A stretch of DNA of 51,285 nt from JAXGQD01 sp964401615 (GTDB taxonomy: Bacteria > Bacillota > Clostridia > Saccharofermentanales > Fastidiosipilaceae): NCBI GenBank assembly GCA_964401615.1, contig CAYNZF010000002.1, forward strand, positions 1-51,285, written 5' to 3'. A program made the position numbers and the translations under genes. Below the pieces are notes generated by a model, which was given only the letters and a program-made list of their open reading frames with translations, did not search any database and had not been told where the DNA came from. Below are positions 41,217 to 49,962 of this stretch, piece by piece (the stretch's first letter is position 1; every line of letters begins with the position of its first letter).

Positions 41217-43058
41217 ATGTCACACAAAATGAACGAACCCACGAACCGCTTGATCGGCCGCATGCCCAAGATCGGCATCCGTCCGACGATTGACGGCAGA
41301 CGCAATGGTGTTCGCGAAAGCCTAGAAGAACGGACGATGAATATGGCGAAGGCAGCCGCCGCGCTCATTTCATCCAAGTTGCGTTACAGTAACGGGCTGC
41401 CCGTGGAATGCGTCATTGCCGACACCACCATCGGCGGTGTGGCAGAAGCGGCTGCTTGCGCGGATAAATTCGCCGCAGAAAATGTCACCGCGACCTTAAC
41501 GGTTTCACCCTGCTGGTGTTACGGCACCGAAACAATCGACCTCGATCCCATGACCATCAAGGCCATTTGGGGTTTTAACGGCACCGAGCGCCCCGGCGCG
41601 GTGTACCTCGCTTCAGCGATGGCCGCACATGCCCAGCGCGGCCTGCCTGCTTTTGCCATTTACGGCAGAGACGTACAGGATAGTGATGACACCTCCATTC
41701 CCGCAGACGTTGAAGATAAAATTTTGCGCTTTGCCAGAGCAGCTATGGCGGCCGGACAAATGAAGGGTAAATCTTATGTTTCCATCGGCGGAAGCTGCAT
41801 GGGCATCGCCGGCTCCTTCCCCATGCCCAACCTATATCAAAACTATTTCGGCATGCGCTGGGAATCCCTGGACCAGACGGAAATCGAACGTCGCATCGCT
41901 CATGAAATCTTCGATAAGGAAGAGTATGAGAAAGCCCTGGCCTGGACTAAAGAATACTGTAAAGAAGGCTATGACAAAAATATCGAAGCTTATAAGGACA
42001 GCGCCTACCTCTCTGCCCACACACGTGAACAAAAGGATGCCGAGTGGGAGCGCGTCGTCAAGAGCATGATTATCACGCGCGACATCATGATCGGCAATCC
42101 CAGATTAAAAGAACTTGGTTTTGCGGAAGAAGCCTGTGGACGCAATGCCATTCTCGGAGGGATTCAAGGTCAGCGTCAATGGACCGACCACTTCCCCAAC
42201 CATGACTTCACGGAAGCGATGCTGGCTTCGTCTTTCGATTGGAACGGCATTCGTGAACCTTTCCTGGTCGCCACCGAAAACGACAACCTTAATGGCATGT
42301 CCATGCTCCTGGGCCACCTGGTCTCCAACGCAGCCTCAATGTTTGCGGATGTGAGAACTTACTGGAGTCCCGAAGCCATTGAACGTGTCACGGGCTGGAA
42401 ACCGGTCGATGCCGCACAAAACGGCTTTATTCACCTCATCAATTCCGGCGCGGCCGCGCTCGACGGCTGCGGCGAAATGAAAGACGCGGAAGGCAAGAAA
42501 GTAATGAAACCCTTCTGGGAAGTCACTTCGGAAGACGCTGACAACTGTTTGAAAGCCACCGTGTGGTGCCCGGCAGACCTCGGTTATTTCCGCGGCGGCG
42601 GTTACTCCTCCTCTTTCACCACCCGAGCCTCAATGCCTGTCACACTGGTGCGCGTAAACTATGTTGAAGGTGTAGGTCCGACACTACAGATCGCTGAAGG
42701 TGAAACCGTTCACTTGCCGGAAGAAGTATCCGACACCCTCTTGAAACGAACAGACCCGACCTGGCCCTGCACCTGGTTTGCTCCTCGTCTGACCGGCACC
42801 GGCGCGTTTAAAGATACCTATAACGTCATGGCTAACTGGGGTGCGAACCATGGCGCCATTGCCTATGGACACATCGGAGCTGACCTTATCAGTTTGGCTG
42901 CTATGCTGCGCATTCCTGTTGCTTTGCACAACGTCAGCGCGGATGATATTTATCGTCCTCACTGCTGGTCAGGTTTTGGAACCGAAAACCTGGAAGCAAC
43001 GGATTACCGAGCATGTAAAGCGCTCGGACCTGTCTACGGTAAAGTCATCAACATGTAA
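41217..43058 (+). CDS. fucI: L-fucose isomerase
   Basis: Mn-dependent ketol isomerase turning L-fucose into L-fuculose (also D-arabinose to D-ribulose in some species). The 613-residue length is usual. Motifs include PKIGIRPTIDGRRNGVRESLE at the N-terminus, SPCWCYGTETIDL, AIWGFNGTERPGAVYLASAMAAH, IGGSCMGIAGSFP, ATENDNLNGM with metal-binding Glu, and the C-terminal GANHGAIAYGHIG. AGGAGGT precedes the ATG. It is monocistronic, ending in a perfect terminator, and divergent from the AraC regulator. No fuculose kinase or aldolase is in the window. Confidence 0.95.
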   Translation: MSHKMNEPTNRLIGRMPKIGIRPTIDGRRNGVRESLEERTMNMAKAAAALISSKLRYSNGLPVECVIADTTIGGVAEAAACADKFAAENVTATLTVSPCWCYGTETIDLDPMTIKAIWGFNGTERPGAVYLASAMAAHAQRGLPAFAIYGRDVQDSDDTSIPADVEDKILRFARAAMAAGQMKGKSYVSIGGSCMGIAGSFPMPNLYQNYFGMRWESLDQTEIERRIAHEIFDKEEYEKALAWTKEYCKEGYDKNIEAYKDSAYLSAHTREQKDAEWERVVKSMIITRDIMIGNPRLKELGFAEEACGRNAILGGIQGQRQWTDHFPNHDFTEAMLASSFDWNGIREPFLVATENDNLNGMSMLLGHLVSNAASMFADVRTYWSPEAIERVTGWKPVDAAQNGFIHLINSGAAALDGCGEMKDAEGKKVMKPFWEVTSEDADNCLKATVWCPADLGYFRGGGYSSSFTTRASMPVTLVRVNYVEGVGPTLQIAEGETVHLPEEVSDTLLKRTDPTWPCTWFAPRLTGTGAFKDTYNVMANWGANHGAIAYGHIGADLISLAAMLRIPVALHNVSADDIYRPHCWSGFGTENLEATDYRACKALGPVYGKVINM

Positions 43059-43084
43059 TTTTTACATGCGATTCCTCCCATTTG

Positions 43085-43113
43085 AAACCCGCGCCCTCAG
43101 CGCGGGTTTTTAT
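43085..43113 (+). terminator. Terminator of fucI
   Basis: Perfect 10-bp stem AAACCCGCGC (43085-43094) with GCGCGGGTTT (43100-43109), five-base loop, followed by a T run. Confidence 0.95.
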
Positions 43114-43143
43114 TATATGATTGAATCTTCTTGAAATAAGTTC

Positions 43144-43170
43144 TTGAGCTTTCAATTGAAATGATATACT
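43144..43170 (+). promoter_or_regulatory. Promoter of the Gfo/Idh/MocA gene
   Basis: TATACT (43165-43170) with an upstream TG (extended -10, TGATATACT) and TTGAGC 15 bases before it. It lies directly after the fucI terminator. Confidence 0.5.
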
Positions 43171-43201
43171 GAATCGAATAAATCCTGCCTGGAGGCCCCT
43201 C

Positions 43202-44338
43202 ATGTCTGCTAAAAAAATTCCATACCAGCTTCTGATCGTCGGACTGGGCCGCGTTGGTCTGAAACATTTACAAGCCGTCAAAGACAACAAGACGCTTTTC
43301 AATGTCGCGGCCCTGGTGGATACAAATGCCGGTAAAGCCTCCGAAGTCTGGAAAAAGGCCTCCATGCACCAGGCTTTTCCGCCCCTTTATTCTTCATTGG
43401 ACCAATTACCGGGCGATTTAAAAATTGATGTGGCCGCCATCTGCACGCCAAGCGGCACTCATTTTGCCCTGGCTAAAACACTCATTGAAAAAGGCATTCA
43501 CTGTTTAATTGAAAAACCCATGACCTTGGATTACCGGGAAGCCTGTCAACTCAAGCTTTTGGCAGAGGAGCATCAGGTCAAGATTGCGCTTGGCTACATT
43601 TACCGCTTTTTTCCTCTGGTCGACGTTATCCAGGAGGAAGTCGCTCAGGGCAAGTATGGGCGTGTGCTCAGCGGTGCGGTTGAGGTTTATTGGGGACATG
43701 ACCAGGCCTATTACGATGCATCTCCATGGCGAGGGACCTGGGCCCAGGATGGCGGTGTGCTCATGAATCAGTGTGTCCACGCGCTGGACCTGATGAACTG
43801 GATCATGGGTGCCCGGATCAGCAGTGCGCAAGCGATGATTGCTCAGCAGACTCATTTCATGGAAGCTGAGGATTTCGGCCTGGTCAATTACCATCTGGAA
43901 AATGATAGTTTTCTGCACTTGACCGGCACGACTACGGCTTCCAAACATCGACAGCGTGCTGAATTTTCTTTGATCTGCGAAAAAGTTGAGCTGCGTTGCG
44001 GCCTGCATAAGAAAAAACCATATTACAAATTGTATAATGAAAACGGCCGGAATATCTCCTGGATCTATATCAGAAAAATGCTTAAAAGCATGTGGCAGCG
44101 GGGTTTTACGCAGGGTTTGAAAGAATTGCTCAATCCGCATTCAGGCATTTATCGTGATTGGGCCGATGCTATAAGCAATAACAGAGACCCGCGTGCAGGA
44201 GTCGACGCCGGAATCAACTCCCTGGCGGCCATTTTATGTGCATATGCGTCTGCTCGTGCAGAGGGGCTGGTCAAAGCCTGCCCACAGGAACAGTTTAAAC
44301 TGGCAGACATGCAAAACTATTTCGCTCACGATGTGTGA
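43202..44338 (+). CDS. Gfo/Idh/MocA-family oxidoreductase
   Basis: 378-residue NAD(P)-dependent sugar dehydrogenase. Rossmann start LIVGLGRVGLKHLQAV, AAICTPSGTHFALA, the EKPMTL motif, and in the C-terminal domain WRGTWAQDGGVLMNQCVHALDLMNWI, with the catalytic His. That last pattern is common in UDP-sugar 3-dehydrogenases (WlbA-like), so a nucleotide-sugar substrate is possible but not shown. GGAGG lies before the ATG. The gene stands alone between fucI and the ABC transporter operon; about 200 bases follow before malE. Confidence 0.85.
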   Translation: MSAKKIPYQLLIVGLGRVGLKHLQAVKDNKTLFNVAALVDTNAGKASEVWKKASMHQAFPPLYSSLDQLPGDLKIDVAAICTPSGTHFALAKTLIEKGIHCLIEKPMTLDYREACQLKLLAEEHQVKIALGYIYRFFPLVDVIQEEVAQGKYGRVLSGAVEVYWGHDQAYYDASPWRGTWAQDGGVLMNQCVHALDLMNWIMGARISSAQAMIAQQTHFMEAEDFGLVNYHLENDSFLHLTGTTTASKHRQRAEFSLICEKVELRCGLHKKKPYYKLYNENGRNISWIYIRKMLKSMWQRGFTQGLKELLNPHSGIYRDWADAISNNRDPRAGVDAGINSLAAILCAYASARAEGLVKACPQEQFKLADMQNYFAHDV

Positions 44339-44484
44339 TGGAGTTTTCATTCAATTACATCAAATCTGATTTTTGTAAAATTTTTGAACACTAAACGACT
44401 ATTTGATCTATGTTTTTGATGTTTTGCACTAATTTATTGATTGGCAATATTTCATTTGTTCTGGTTTACTTAAACATTTTTGTG

Positions 44485-44518
44485 TATAATGGGATAGTTC
44501 ACAAGTTAATATTTGTGA
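44485..44518 (+). promoter_or_regulatory. malE -10 element and inverted repeat at the transcript start
   Basis: A perfect TATAAT (44485-44490) lacks a good -35 at standard spacing. At the expected start site an inverted repeat TCACAA (44499-44504) and TTGTGA (44513-44518) with an eight-base spacer could be an operator. The 217-base gap before malE otherwise shows only A/T-rich sequence. Confidence 0.5.
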
Positions 44519-44555
44519 CTTGAGCTTAAAAAAATTCCTATTAGGAGGAAAAAAA

Positions 44556-45869
44556 ATGAAATTGAAAAAACTTGCTGCACTGACCATTACCGCAGCACTC
44601 GCTTTCTCCGCAATTGCCTGCGGCGCAAGCACGACCACAACCGCCGCCGGTGAAACAACCACCGCAGCCGCAGCAGAAACAACGACCGCTGCTGCAGCAG
44701 AAACCACTACCGCCGCCGATGCTGAAAAAGTCAGCGGTAAGCTTACCGTATGGACTCCTGCCGAAGACCAGTCCGAAGAACAGGGTAACTGGTTGAATGT
44801 TCAAATCGAAGCTTTCAAAGCCGCTCACCCAGAATGGGACGTGACCTTTGAATTTGGTGTCATGCCTGAAGGCGACGCCAAGGCTACCGTGACACAAGAC
44901 CCGGCCGCTGCGGCTGACGTTTACATGTTCGCCAATGACAACATCACTGCGCTGATCGCTTCCAACGGGATCGCGAAATTGGGTGGTGAAACAGCCGACT
45001 ACGTGAAAAACACTAACTCCGAAGCCATCGTCAACTCAGTTTCAGTTGACGGAGCCATTTATGGTGTGCCTTTCACGACCAACACCTGGTTCATGTATTA
45101 TGACAAGTCTAAGTTCACCGAAGAAGAAGCCATGAGCTTTGACGCAATGCTGGCTAAAGACGTTGTCGCCTTCCCCATGACCAACTCCTGGTACATCGCT
45201 TCATTTTTTGTAGCGAATGGTTCCACCTTGTTCGGTGCGGATGGCAGCGATGAAGCAGCGGGAATCGACTTTGGCGGTGATAAAGCCGTCGCGGTCACCG
45301 AATACCTGGTTGATGTCGTCAACAATGCCAATTTCCGTAATGACGCAGATGGCGCCGGCATGGCCGGTCTGCGTGACGGCAGCATCGCCGCCATGTTCTC
45401 CGGTTCATGGGACTATGCAGCCGCTAAAGAAGCTTTAGGCGACAATTTTGCAGCCAAAGCGCTTCCGACCATCACCATCGACGGAGAAGCCAAACAAATG
45501 CGTTCTTTTGCCGGCTCCAAGGCAATTGCTATCAACCCCAATTCCAAACTGCCTCAGGTCGCGGTCGCTCTTGCTAAATTCCTGGGTGGCGCTGAAGCAC
45601 AAAAATCCCACTACGAACTGCGCGGCATCGTACCCTGCAACACTGAATTGCTGGCTGATGAAGCGCTGAAAACCGACATGCTCGTCGTCGCACAGAACGA
45701 CACCTTTGACAACACCTCTATCATTCAACCTTTCGTGAAGGCGATGGACAACTACTGGTCGCCGGCCGAAAACTTCGGAAGAGCTTTGGTCAACAAAGAA
45801 ATCACCGCTGATAACGCCGCCGCCAAGACGGAAGAATTGAACAACGCGTTGAATGGTATCACCGAATAA
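44556..45869 (+). CDS. Maltodextrin-type ABC transporter substrate-binding lipoprotein
   Basis: 437 residues of the solute-binding protein family 1. The signal peptide ends at Cys22 (AIAC), followed by a Thr/Ala/Glu linker built from three 8-residue repeats. The mature part has KLTVWTPAEDQ, the AADVYMFANDNI segment, YGVPFTTNTWFMYYDKSKF, AAMFSGSWDY and the AKFLGGAEAQKS helix, all as in MalE/MalX. AGGAGG precedes the ATG at 44556; an in-frame TTG at 44520 is less likely. Placement before MalF/MalG-like permeases and a GH13 amylase supports maltooligosaccharides as ligand. Confidence 0.9.
   Translation: MKLKKLAALTITAALAFSAIACGASTTTTAAGETTTAAAAETTTAAAAETTTAADAEKVSGKLTVWTPAEDQSEEQGNWLNVQIEAFKAAHPEWDVTFEFGVMPEGDAKATVTQDPAAAADVYMFANDNITALIASNGIAKLGGETADYVKNTNSEAIVNSVSVDGAIYGVPFTTNTWFMYYDKSKFTEEEAMSFDAMLAKDVVAFPMTNSWYIASFFVANGSTLFGADGSDEAAGIDFGGDKAVAVTEYLVDVVNNANFRNDADGAGMAGLRDGSIAAMFSGSWDYAAAKEALGDNFAAKALPTITIDGEAKQMRSFAGSKAIAINPNSKLPQVAVALAKFLGGAEAQKSHYELRGIVPCNTELLADEALKTDMLVVAQNDTFDNTSIIQPFVKAMDNYWSPAENFGRALVNKEITADNAAAKTEELNNALNGITE
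44652..44723 (+). repeat. Three 24-base in-frame repeats coding the lipoprotein linker
   Basis: Residues 33-56 of the binding protein are three copies of an 8-residue unit, ETTTAAAA (last copy ETTTAADA). The DNA copies differ at third positions, so the unit is kept at protein level. It spaces the binding domain from the membrane. Confidence 0.85.
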
Positions 45870-45914
45870 TTAACGTCTACACCATTTAGTGCGGATCACA
45901 AGAACTCAAATCAG

Positions 45915-45955
45915 GCGGGGCCTCGGCGTAAAGACGAGTGTCCCGCTTTGTTTTA
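45915..45955 (+). terminator. Intercistronic hairpin between malE-like and malF-like genes
   Basis: A stem of about 11 pairs with one bulge (45915-45925 with 45935-45946, GCGGGGCCTCG arm) and a nine-base loop is followed by TTTGTTTTATT. Partial termination here would explain high binding-protein and low permease levels, as is usual in such operons. Confidence 0.75.
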
Positions 45956-45981
45956 TTGAAGGAGTTAAAGGAGGAGTAAAC

Positions 45982-47370
45982 GTGGCAAGCTCCGCAAGAG
46001 AAGTTGAACGTGAGATGCTCAGGCGAAAGCAACAAAAATTGTCTTTGCTTGAGGCATTCAAAGAAGGTTCCTGGGCGACGCGTGTGTCAGCTCTGATTCT
46101 GGGTTTCGGTAACCTGGTCCGTGGTCAGGTCATTAAAGGCCTCATATTCCTCGCAGTGCAAGCGCTCTTCATTTACTACCTTGCCGTATCAGGTATCGAA
46201 AGTCTGAGCATGCTGCCTTCTCTGGGCTGGTTAAAACAAGAAGAGGTCTGGAACGAAAGCAAGGGGATTTTCGAGTACACCGCCGGACACAATTCCGTTT
46301 TGCTCTTGCTCTACGGAGTCGTGGCGATGTGTGTCATCCTTTTGTTTCTTCTGGTTTGGCGTGCCTCCGTCAAGAGTTCCTACAAGCTCGACCTGCATTT
46401 GAGACAAGGAAAAAAGGCGGTCGCTTTTCGTGAAGACGTGGCTGATCTCTTTGACAATCGACTGCATAATCTCCTCTTATTTTTCCCACTCTCCGGCATT
46501 TTATTGTTCACCGTTTTGCCCTTGATTTTTATGATCAGCATGGCCTTCACCAGTTATTCGATGGTCAACGAAAATCTTATTCTCTTCGATTGGGTCGGTC
46601 TGGATAATTTTAAAACCGTTCTGAGTACGGGTAACAACATCGGCAAGTCCTTTTGGTCGGTACTGGGCTGGACCCTCACCTGGGCCGTTTTCGCTACTGG
46701 TTTGAACTATTTGTTTGGCATGATGCTGGCCCTGGTCATTAATCGTAAAAGAACCAAAGCCAAGGGTTTTTGGCGTTTTTGTTTTGTTTTGTCGGTCGCG
46801 GTGCCTCAATTCGTGACACTGTTGACAATGCGCACGTTACTACAGCCGCAGGGTGGCATTAACGTGATATTGCAGCAGGCGGGCATTACCAGTCAAACCC
46901 TGCCGTTTCTAACCGACGCGACATGGGCCAGGGTAATTGTCATCGTCGTCAATCTCTGGGTCGGTATTCCTTATACACTTCTGCAAGTCACCGGTATCTT
47001 ACAAAATATTCCGAGTGACATCTATGAAGCGGCTCGTATAGATGGCGCGGGCACGGTAACCACGTTTACAAAAATCACTTTGCCATACATGCTGTTTGTC
47101 ACCGCCCCTTATCTCATTACCGCTTTTACAGGTAATATCAACAACTTCAACGTCATTTATCTTCTCACAGGCGGAAACCCCACCCCTGTCAATTCGACTG
47201 CCGGGAAAACCGATTTGCTGGTGACCTGGCTTTATAAGTTGACCATTGACAAGCAGCTGTTCAACATCGGTGCGGTCATTGGTATTTTGACTTTCGTGGT
47301 GCTGTCGATCGTCGCGCTTCTCACCTACCGTAACACGAAAGCTTATAAGGATGAGGAGGGTTTCCAATGA
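45982..47370 (+). CDS. Maltodextrin-type ABC transporter permease (MalF-like)
   Basis: 462-residue permease with an extended N-terminus (extra helix near GQVIKGLIFLAVQALFIYYL) and a large loop, then the BPD transmembrane domain. The coupling loop EAARIDGAGTVTTFTKITLPYM is the EAA motif. NFNVIYLLTGGNPTP is a MalF-type segment. The GTG at 45982 is chosen because GGAGGAGTAAAC stands just ahead; a longer frame to 45889 would run through the intercistronic hairpin. Stop overlaps the next gene by four bases. Confidence 0.9.
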   Translation: MASSAREVEREMLRRKQQKLSLLEAFKEGSWATRVSALILGFGNLVRGQVIKGLIFLAVQALFIYYLAVSGIESLSMLPSLGWLKQEEVWNESKGIFEYTAGHNSVLLLLYGVVAMCVILLFLLVWRASVKSSYKLDLHLRQGKKAVAFREDVADLFDNRLHNLLLFFPLSGILLFTVLPLIFMISMAFTSYSMVNENLILFDWVGLDNFKTVLSTGNNIGKSFWSVLGWTLTWAVFATGLNYLFGMMLALVINRKRTKAKGFWRFCFVLSVAVPQFVTLLTMRTLLQPQGGINVILQQAGITSQTLPFLTDATWARVIVIVVNLWVGIPYTLLQVTGILQNIPSDIYEAARIDGAGTVTTFTKITLPYMLFVTAPYLITAFTGNINNFNVIYLLTGGNPTPVNSTAGKTDLLVTWLYKLTIDKQLFNIGAVIGILTFVVLSIVALLTYRNTKAYKDEEGFQ

Positions 47371-48257
47371 GCAGCGAAAAGCTTGGTCTCAACAATAACA
47401 AGAATAAATACAAACTCGGTGCGACGATGGGAAACACGGCTGTGCATGCCTTGCTGGCTGTGCTGGCCGCCGTTTGGGTCTTCCCCATCGCCTGGATCGT
47501 CATGACCAGTTTCCGCGGTGAAAAAGGCAGTTATATCTCCACCTTTTTTCCCAAAACTTACACGACCGCCAACTACGCGCGTTTGTTCAATGACACCAAC
47601 ATTTTGAATTTTCCGAAAATGTTCACAAACACCTTTGTCATTGCCATTTTTTCGTGCATCATTTCAACCTTTTTCGTCTTGAGCGTTGCTTACGTGATGA
47701 GCCGTCTCCGCTTTAAACTGCGTAAGCCTTTCATGAACCTTGCCATGATTCTCGGCTTGTTTCCGGGCTTCATGTCGATGGTCGCGGTTTATTACATCCT
47801 GAAAGCCCTGGGTTTGTCAGAAGGAAGCATGATTCGGATCGCGCTCATCCTTGTCTACTCCGGAGGCGCTGGTCTTGGCTTTTATATCACCAAAGGGTTT
47901 TTTGATACGGTACCACGTACATTGGATGAAGCCGCTTACCTGGATGGCTGCACCAAGTGGCAGGTTTTCACAAAAATCACCCTGCCCATTTCCAAACCGA
48001 TCATTGTTTACACGATTTTGCAGGCCTTTTTAGGTCCTTGGCTTGATTTCGTTTTTGCCAGAGTCATCGTGCGGGCCAATTCGGATTACTACACGGTCGC
48101 GATCGGACTGTGGCGCATGCTGGAAAAGGAATACATCGACAACTGGTATACCTCTTTCGCAGCGGGTGCTGTTTTGATATCTATTCCCATCGCGATTCTC
48201 TTCATTTATTTGCAGCGTTTCTATGCTGAGAGTATGAGCGGAGCAGTGAAGGGTTGA
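47367..48257 (+). CDS. Maltodextrin-type ABC transporter permease (MalG-like)
   Basis: 296 residues, six hydrophobic segments. The EAA coupling motif DEAAYLDGCTKWQVFTKITLPISKP contacts the ATPase. NFPKMFTNTFVIAIF and the C-terminal YLQRFYAESMSGAVKG are typical of MalG. The ATG overlaps the malF-like stop (ATGA). No ATPase gene follows, so an MsmX-type shared ATPase encoded elsewhere is expected. Confidence 0.92.
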   Translation: MSSEKLGLNNNKNKYKLGATMGNTAVHALLAVLAAVWVFPIAWIVMTSFRGEKGSYISTFFPKTYTTANYARLFNDTNILNFPKMFTNTFVIAIFSCIISTFFVLSVAYVMSRLRFKLRKPFMNLAMILGLFPGFMSMVAVYYILKALGLSEGSMIRIALILVYSGGAGLGFYITKGFFDTVPRTLDEAAYLDGCTKWQVFTKITLPISKPIIVYTILQAFLGPWLDFVFARVIVRANSDYYTVAIGLWRMLEKEYIDNWYTSFAAGAVLISIPIAILFIYLQRFYAESMSGAVKG

Positions 48258-48292
48258 TTGTTTACCTCTAAAATCAGTGAAAGTGAGCTGAA

Positions 48293-49951
48293 ATGCGAAC
48301 GAAATTGATCGCCTGTTTATTGGTTGCAGCCCTCCTTACCGGCGGGCTGCTTTCAGCTTGTCAGAAACCGGTGAGCGAAACGAGCGCAAGCCCAGGTGCA
48401 GCGACGAGCTCCCCCACCATGATTCCCGTCAGCCCTGTACCTGCAGTTCACACCTCCACCGACCGCTATCGCAGTTTCTATGAAATTTTCGTGTATTCTT
48501 TTGCCGACTCCGATGGGGATGGAATCGGCGATTTCAAAGGCCTGAGCAAGCGACTGGACTACATCAACGACGGTGATCCGACCACGGTGACTGACCTCGG
48601 TTTCGACGGAATTTGGCTCATGCCCATCAACCCCTCCCCCACTTATCACAAGTATGATGTCACGGATTACATGGCCATTGACCCGCAGTATGGCACGATG
48701 GAAGACTTTAAATCCTTTCTGTCCGAGTGCGATAAAAGGGGCATCAAAGTCATCATTGATTTGGTACTTAATCACAGCTCGGCTCAGCATCCCTGGTTTC
48801 AAGAGGCCATAAAGGCTTTGTCCAAGGGCGAAAAGGATAACCCGTATATCGATTACTATCAGTTTTCTCAAGAAAAAAAATCAGACAAATATTATGCGGT
48901 ACCCAATGCCGAGGCTTGGTTTTACGAAGCGGTCTTTTGGGACCAAATGCCGGATCTGGCCCTCGATAACGAAGCGTTGAAAGAAGAGTTTAAAAAAATC
49001 ATGCAGTTTTGGCTCGACCTGGGGGTGTTCGGTTTTCGCCTGGACGCGGTCACCTCGTACTTCACAGGAGATGACAGCCGCAATATTGAATTTTTGACCT
49101 GGCTGAATCAAGCGGGCAAAACCATCGATGAAGACTGCTACTTTGTCGCCGAAGCCTGGACAAACCGCACCGGCTACACCAACTACTATGCTTCCGGGAT
49201 CGACAGCCTTTTTGATTTCGAGGCTGCGGATTCACTGGGACAGATCGTCAGCTCGGTCAACACCGGCAACGCTCAAGCCTACATGCAGCAGCTGGAAAAA
49301 ACGCAAGCCGCAATTTTTAAACTCAATGATAAGGGCATCAACGCGCCTTTTCTCAGCAATCACGATATGGGCCGCTCCGCGGGATTTTTAAGCGTCGATG
49401 CCGCCAAGATGAAATTGTCCGCCGCTCTTTACCTCTTCACTTCCGGTTCCAGTTTTACATATTACGGGGAGGAAATCGGCATGCGCGGCAGCGGTCGTGA
49501 CGAAAACAAGCGTGCACCCATGCTGTGGGCATCCGCTGAGACTGCACACGTCGGAGATCAGACCGGCGGACCACCTGCCATGGAACCTGCCCGCGTTTCA
49601 TACCCCCTGGGGTCGGTCGAAGAACAAAGCGCTGACCCCTCCTCTCTCTTGAATTATTACATCGCGGCGCTCAGACTTAAAAACAGCTACCCAGTTGTTG
49701 CCAGAGGCATCACTAAAGCGGTGCAGATCAGCGAAGACAAAGCCATTGGAGCGTTGACCAAAGACTACGAAGGAAAAACACAGCTGCTCCTGGTTTTCAA
49801 TTTTTCGGCAGAAAATAAGGAATTCTCATTCGACCAAACTTACCCCGCTGCCACACTTGCCGGCGAACTATGTGCAGACGATGAAGTCCAGTCAGAGGGG
49901 GATGGCTGGGTTTTACCCGGATACAGCGTCGCCTTATTTACTTTAAACTAG
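48293..49951 (+). CDS. Alpha-amylase family (GH13) surface lipoprotein
   Basis: 552 residues. The signal peptide ends in LLSAC (Cys23), so the enzyme is tethered outside. GH13 regions are complete: YEIFVYSFADSDGDGIGDFKGL, region I DLVLNHSS, region II GFRLDAVT with the nucleophile Asp, region III FVAEAWT with the acid/base Glu, and region IV FLSNHDMG. A calcium-loop-like DSDGDGIGD is present. It cuts starch or maltodextrins at the cell surface to feed the transporter just upstream, 35 bases away. Exact specificity (alpha-amylase or neopullulanase-like) cannot be settled. Confidence 0.93.
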   Translation: MRTKLIACLLVAALLTGGLLSACQKPVSETSASPGAATSSPTMIPVSPVPAVHTSTDRYRSFYEIFVYSFADSDGDGIGDFKGLSKRLDYINDGDPTTVTDLGFDGIWLMPINPSPTYHKYDVTDYMAIDPQYGTMEDFKSFLSECDKRGIKVIIDLVLNHSSAQHPWFQEAIKALSKGEKDNPYIDYYQFSQEKKSDKYYAVPNAEAWFYEAVFWDQMPDLALDNEALKEEFKKIMQFWLDLGVFGFRLDAVTSYFTGDDSRNIEFLTWLNQAGKTIDEDCYFVAEAWTNRTGYTNYYASGIDSLFDFEAADSLGQIVSSVNTGNAQAYMQQLEKTQAAIFKLNDKGINAPFLSNHDMGRSAGFLSVDAAKMKLSAALYLFTSGSSFTYYGEEIGMRGSGRDENKRAPMLWASAETAHVGDQTGGPPAMEPARVSYPLGSVEEQSADPSSLLNYYIAALRLKNSYPVVARGITKAVQISEDKAIGALTKDYEGKTQLLLVFNFSAENKEFSFDQTYPAATLAGELCADDEVQSEGDGWVLPGYSVALFTLN

Positions 49952-49962
49952 GGAGGAAATTT

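Noticed and set aside
43505..44140. 211-codon minus-strand frame
   Set aside because: Antisense shadow of the Gfo/Idh/MocA gene with no start signal.
44652..44723. Possible short CRISPR-like or minisatellite repeat
   Set aside because: The 24-base units are adjacent, in frame and vary at third positions; they encode a lipoprotein linker.
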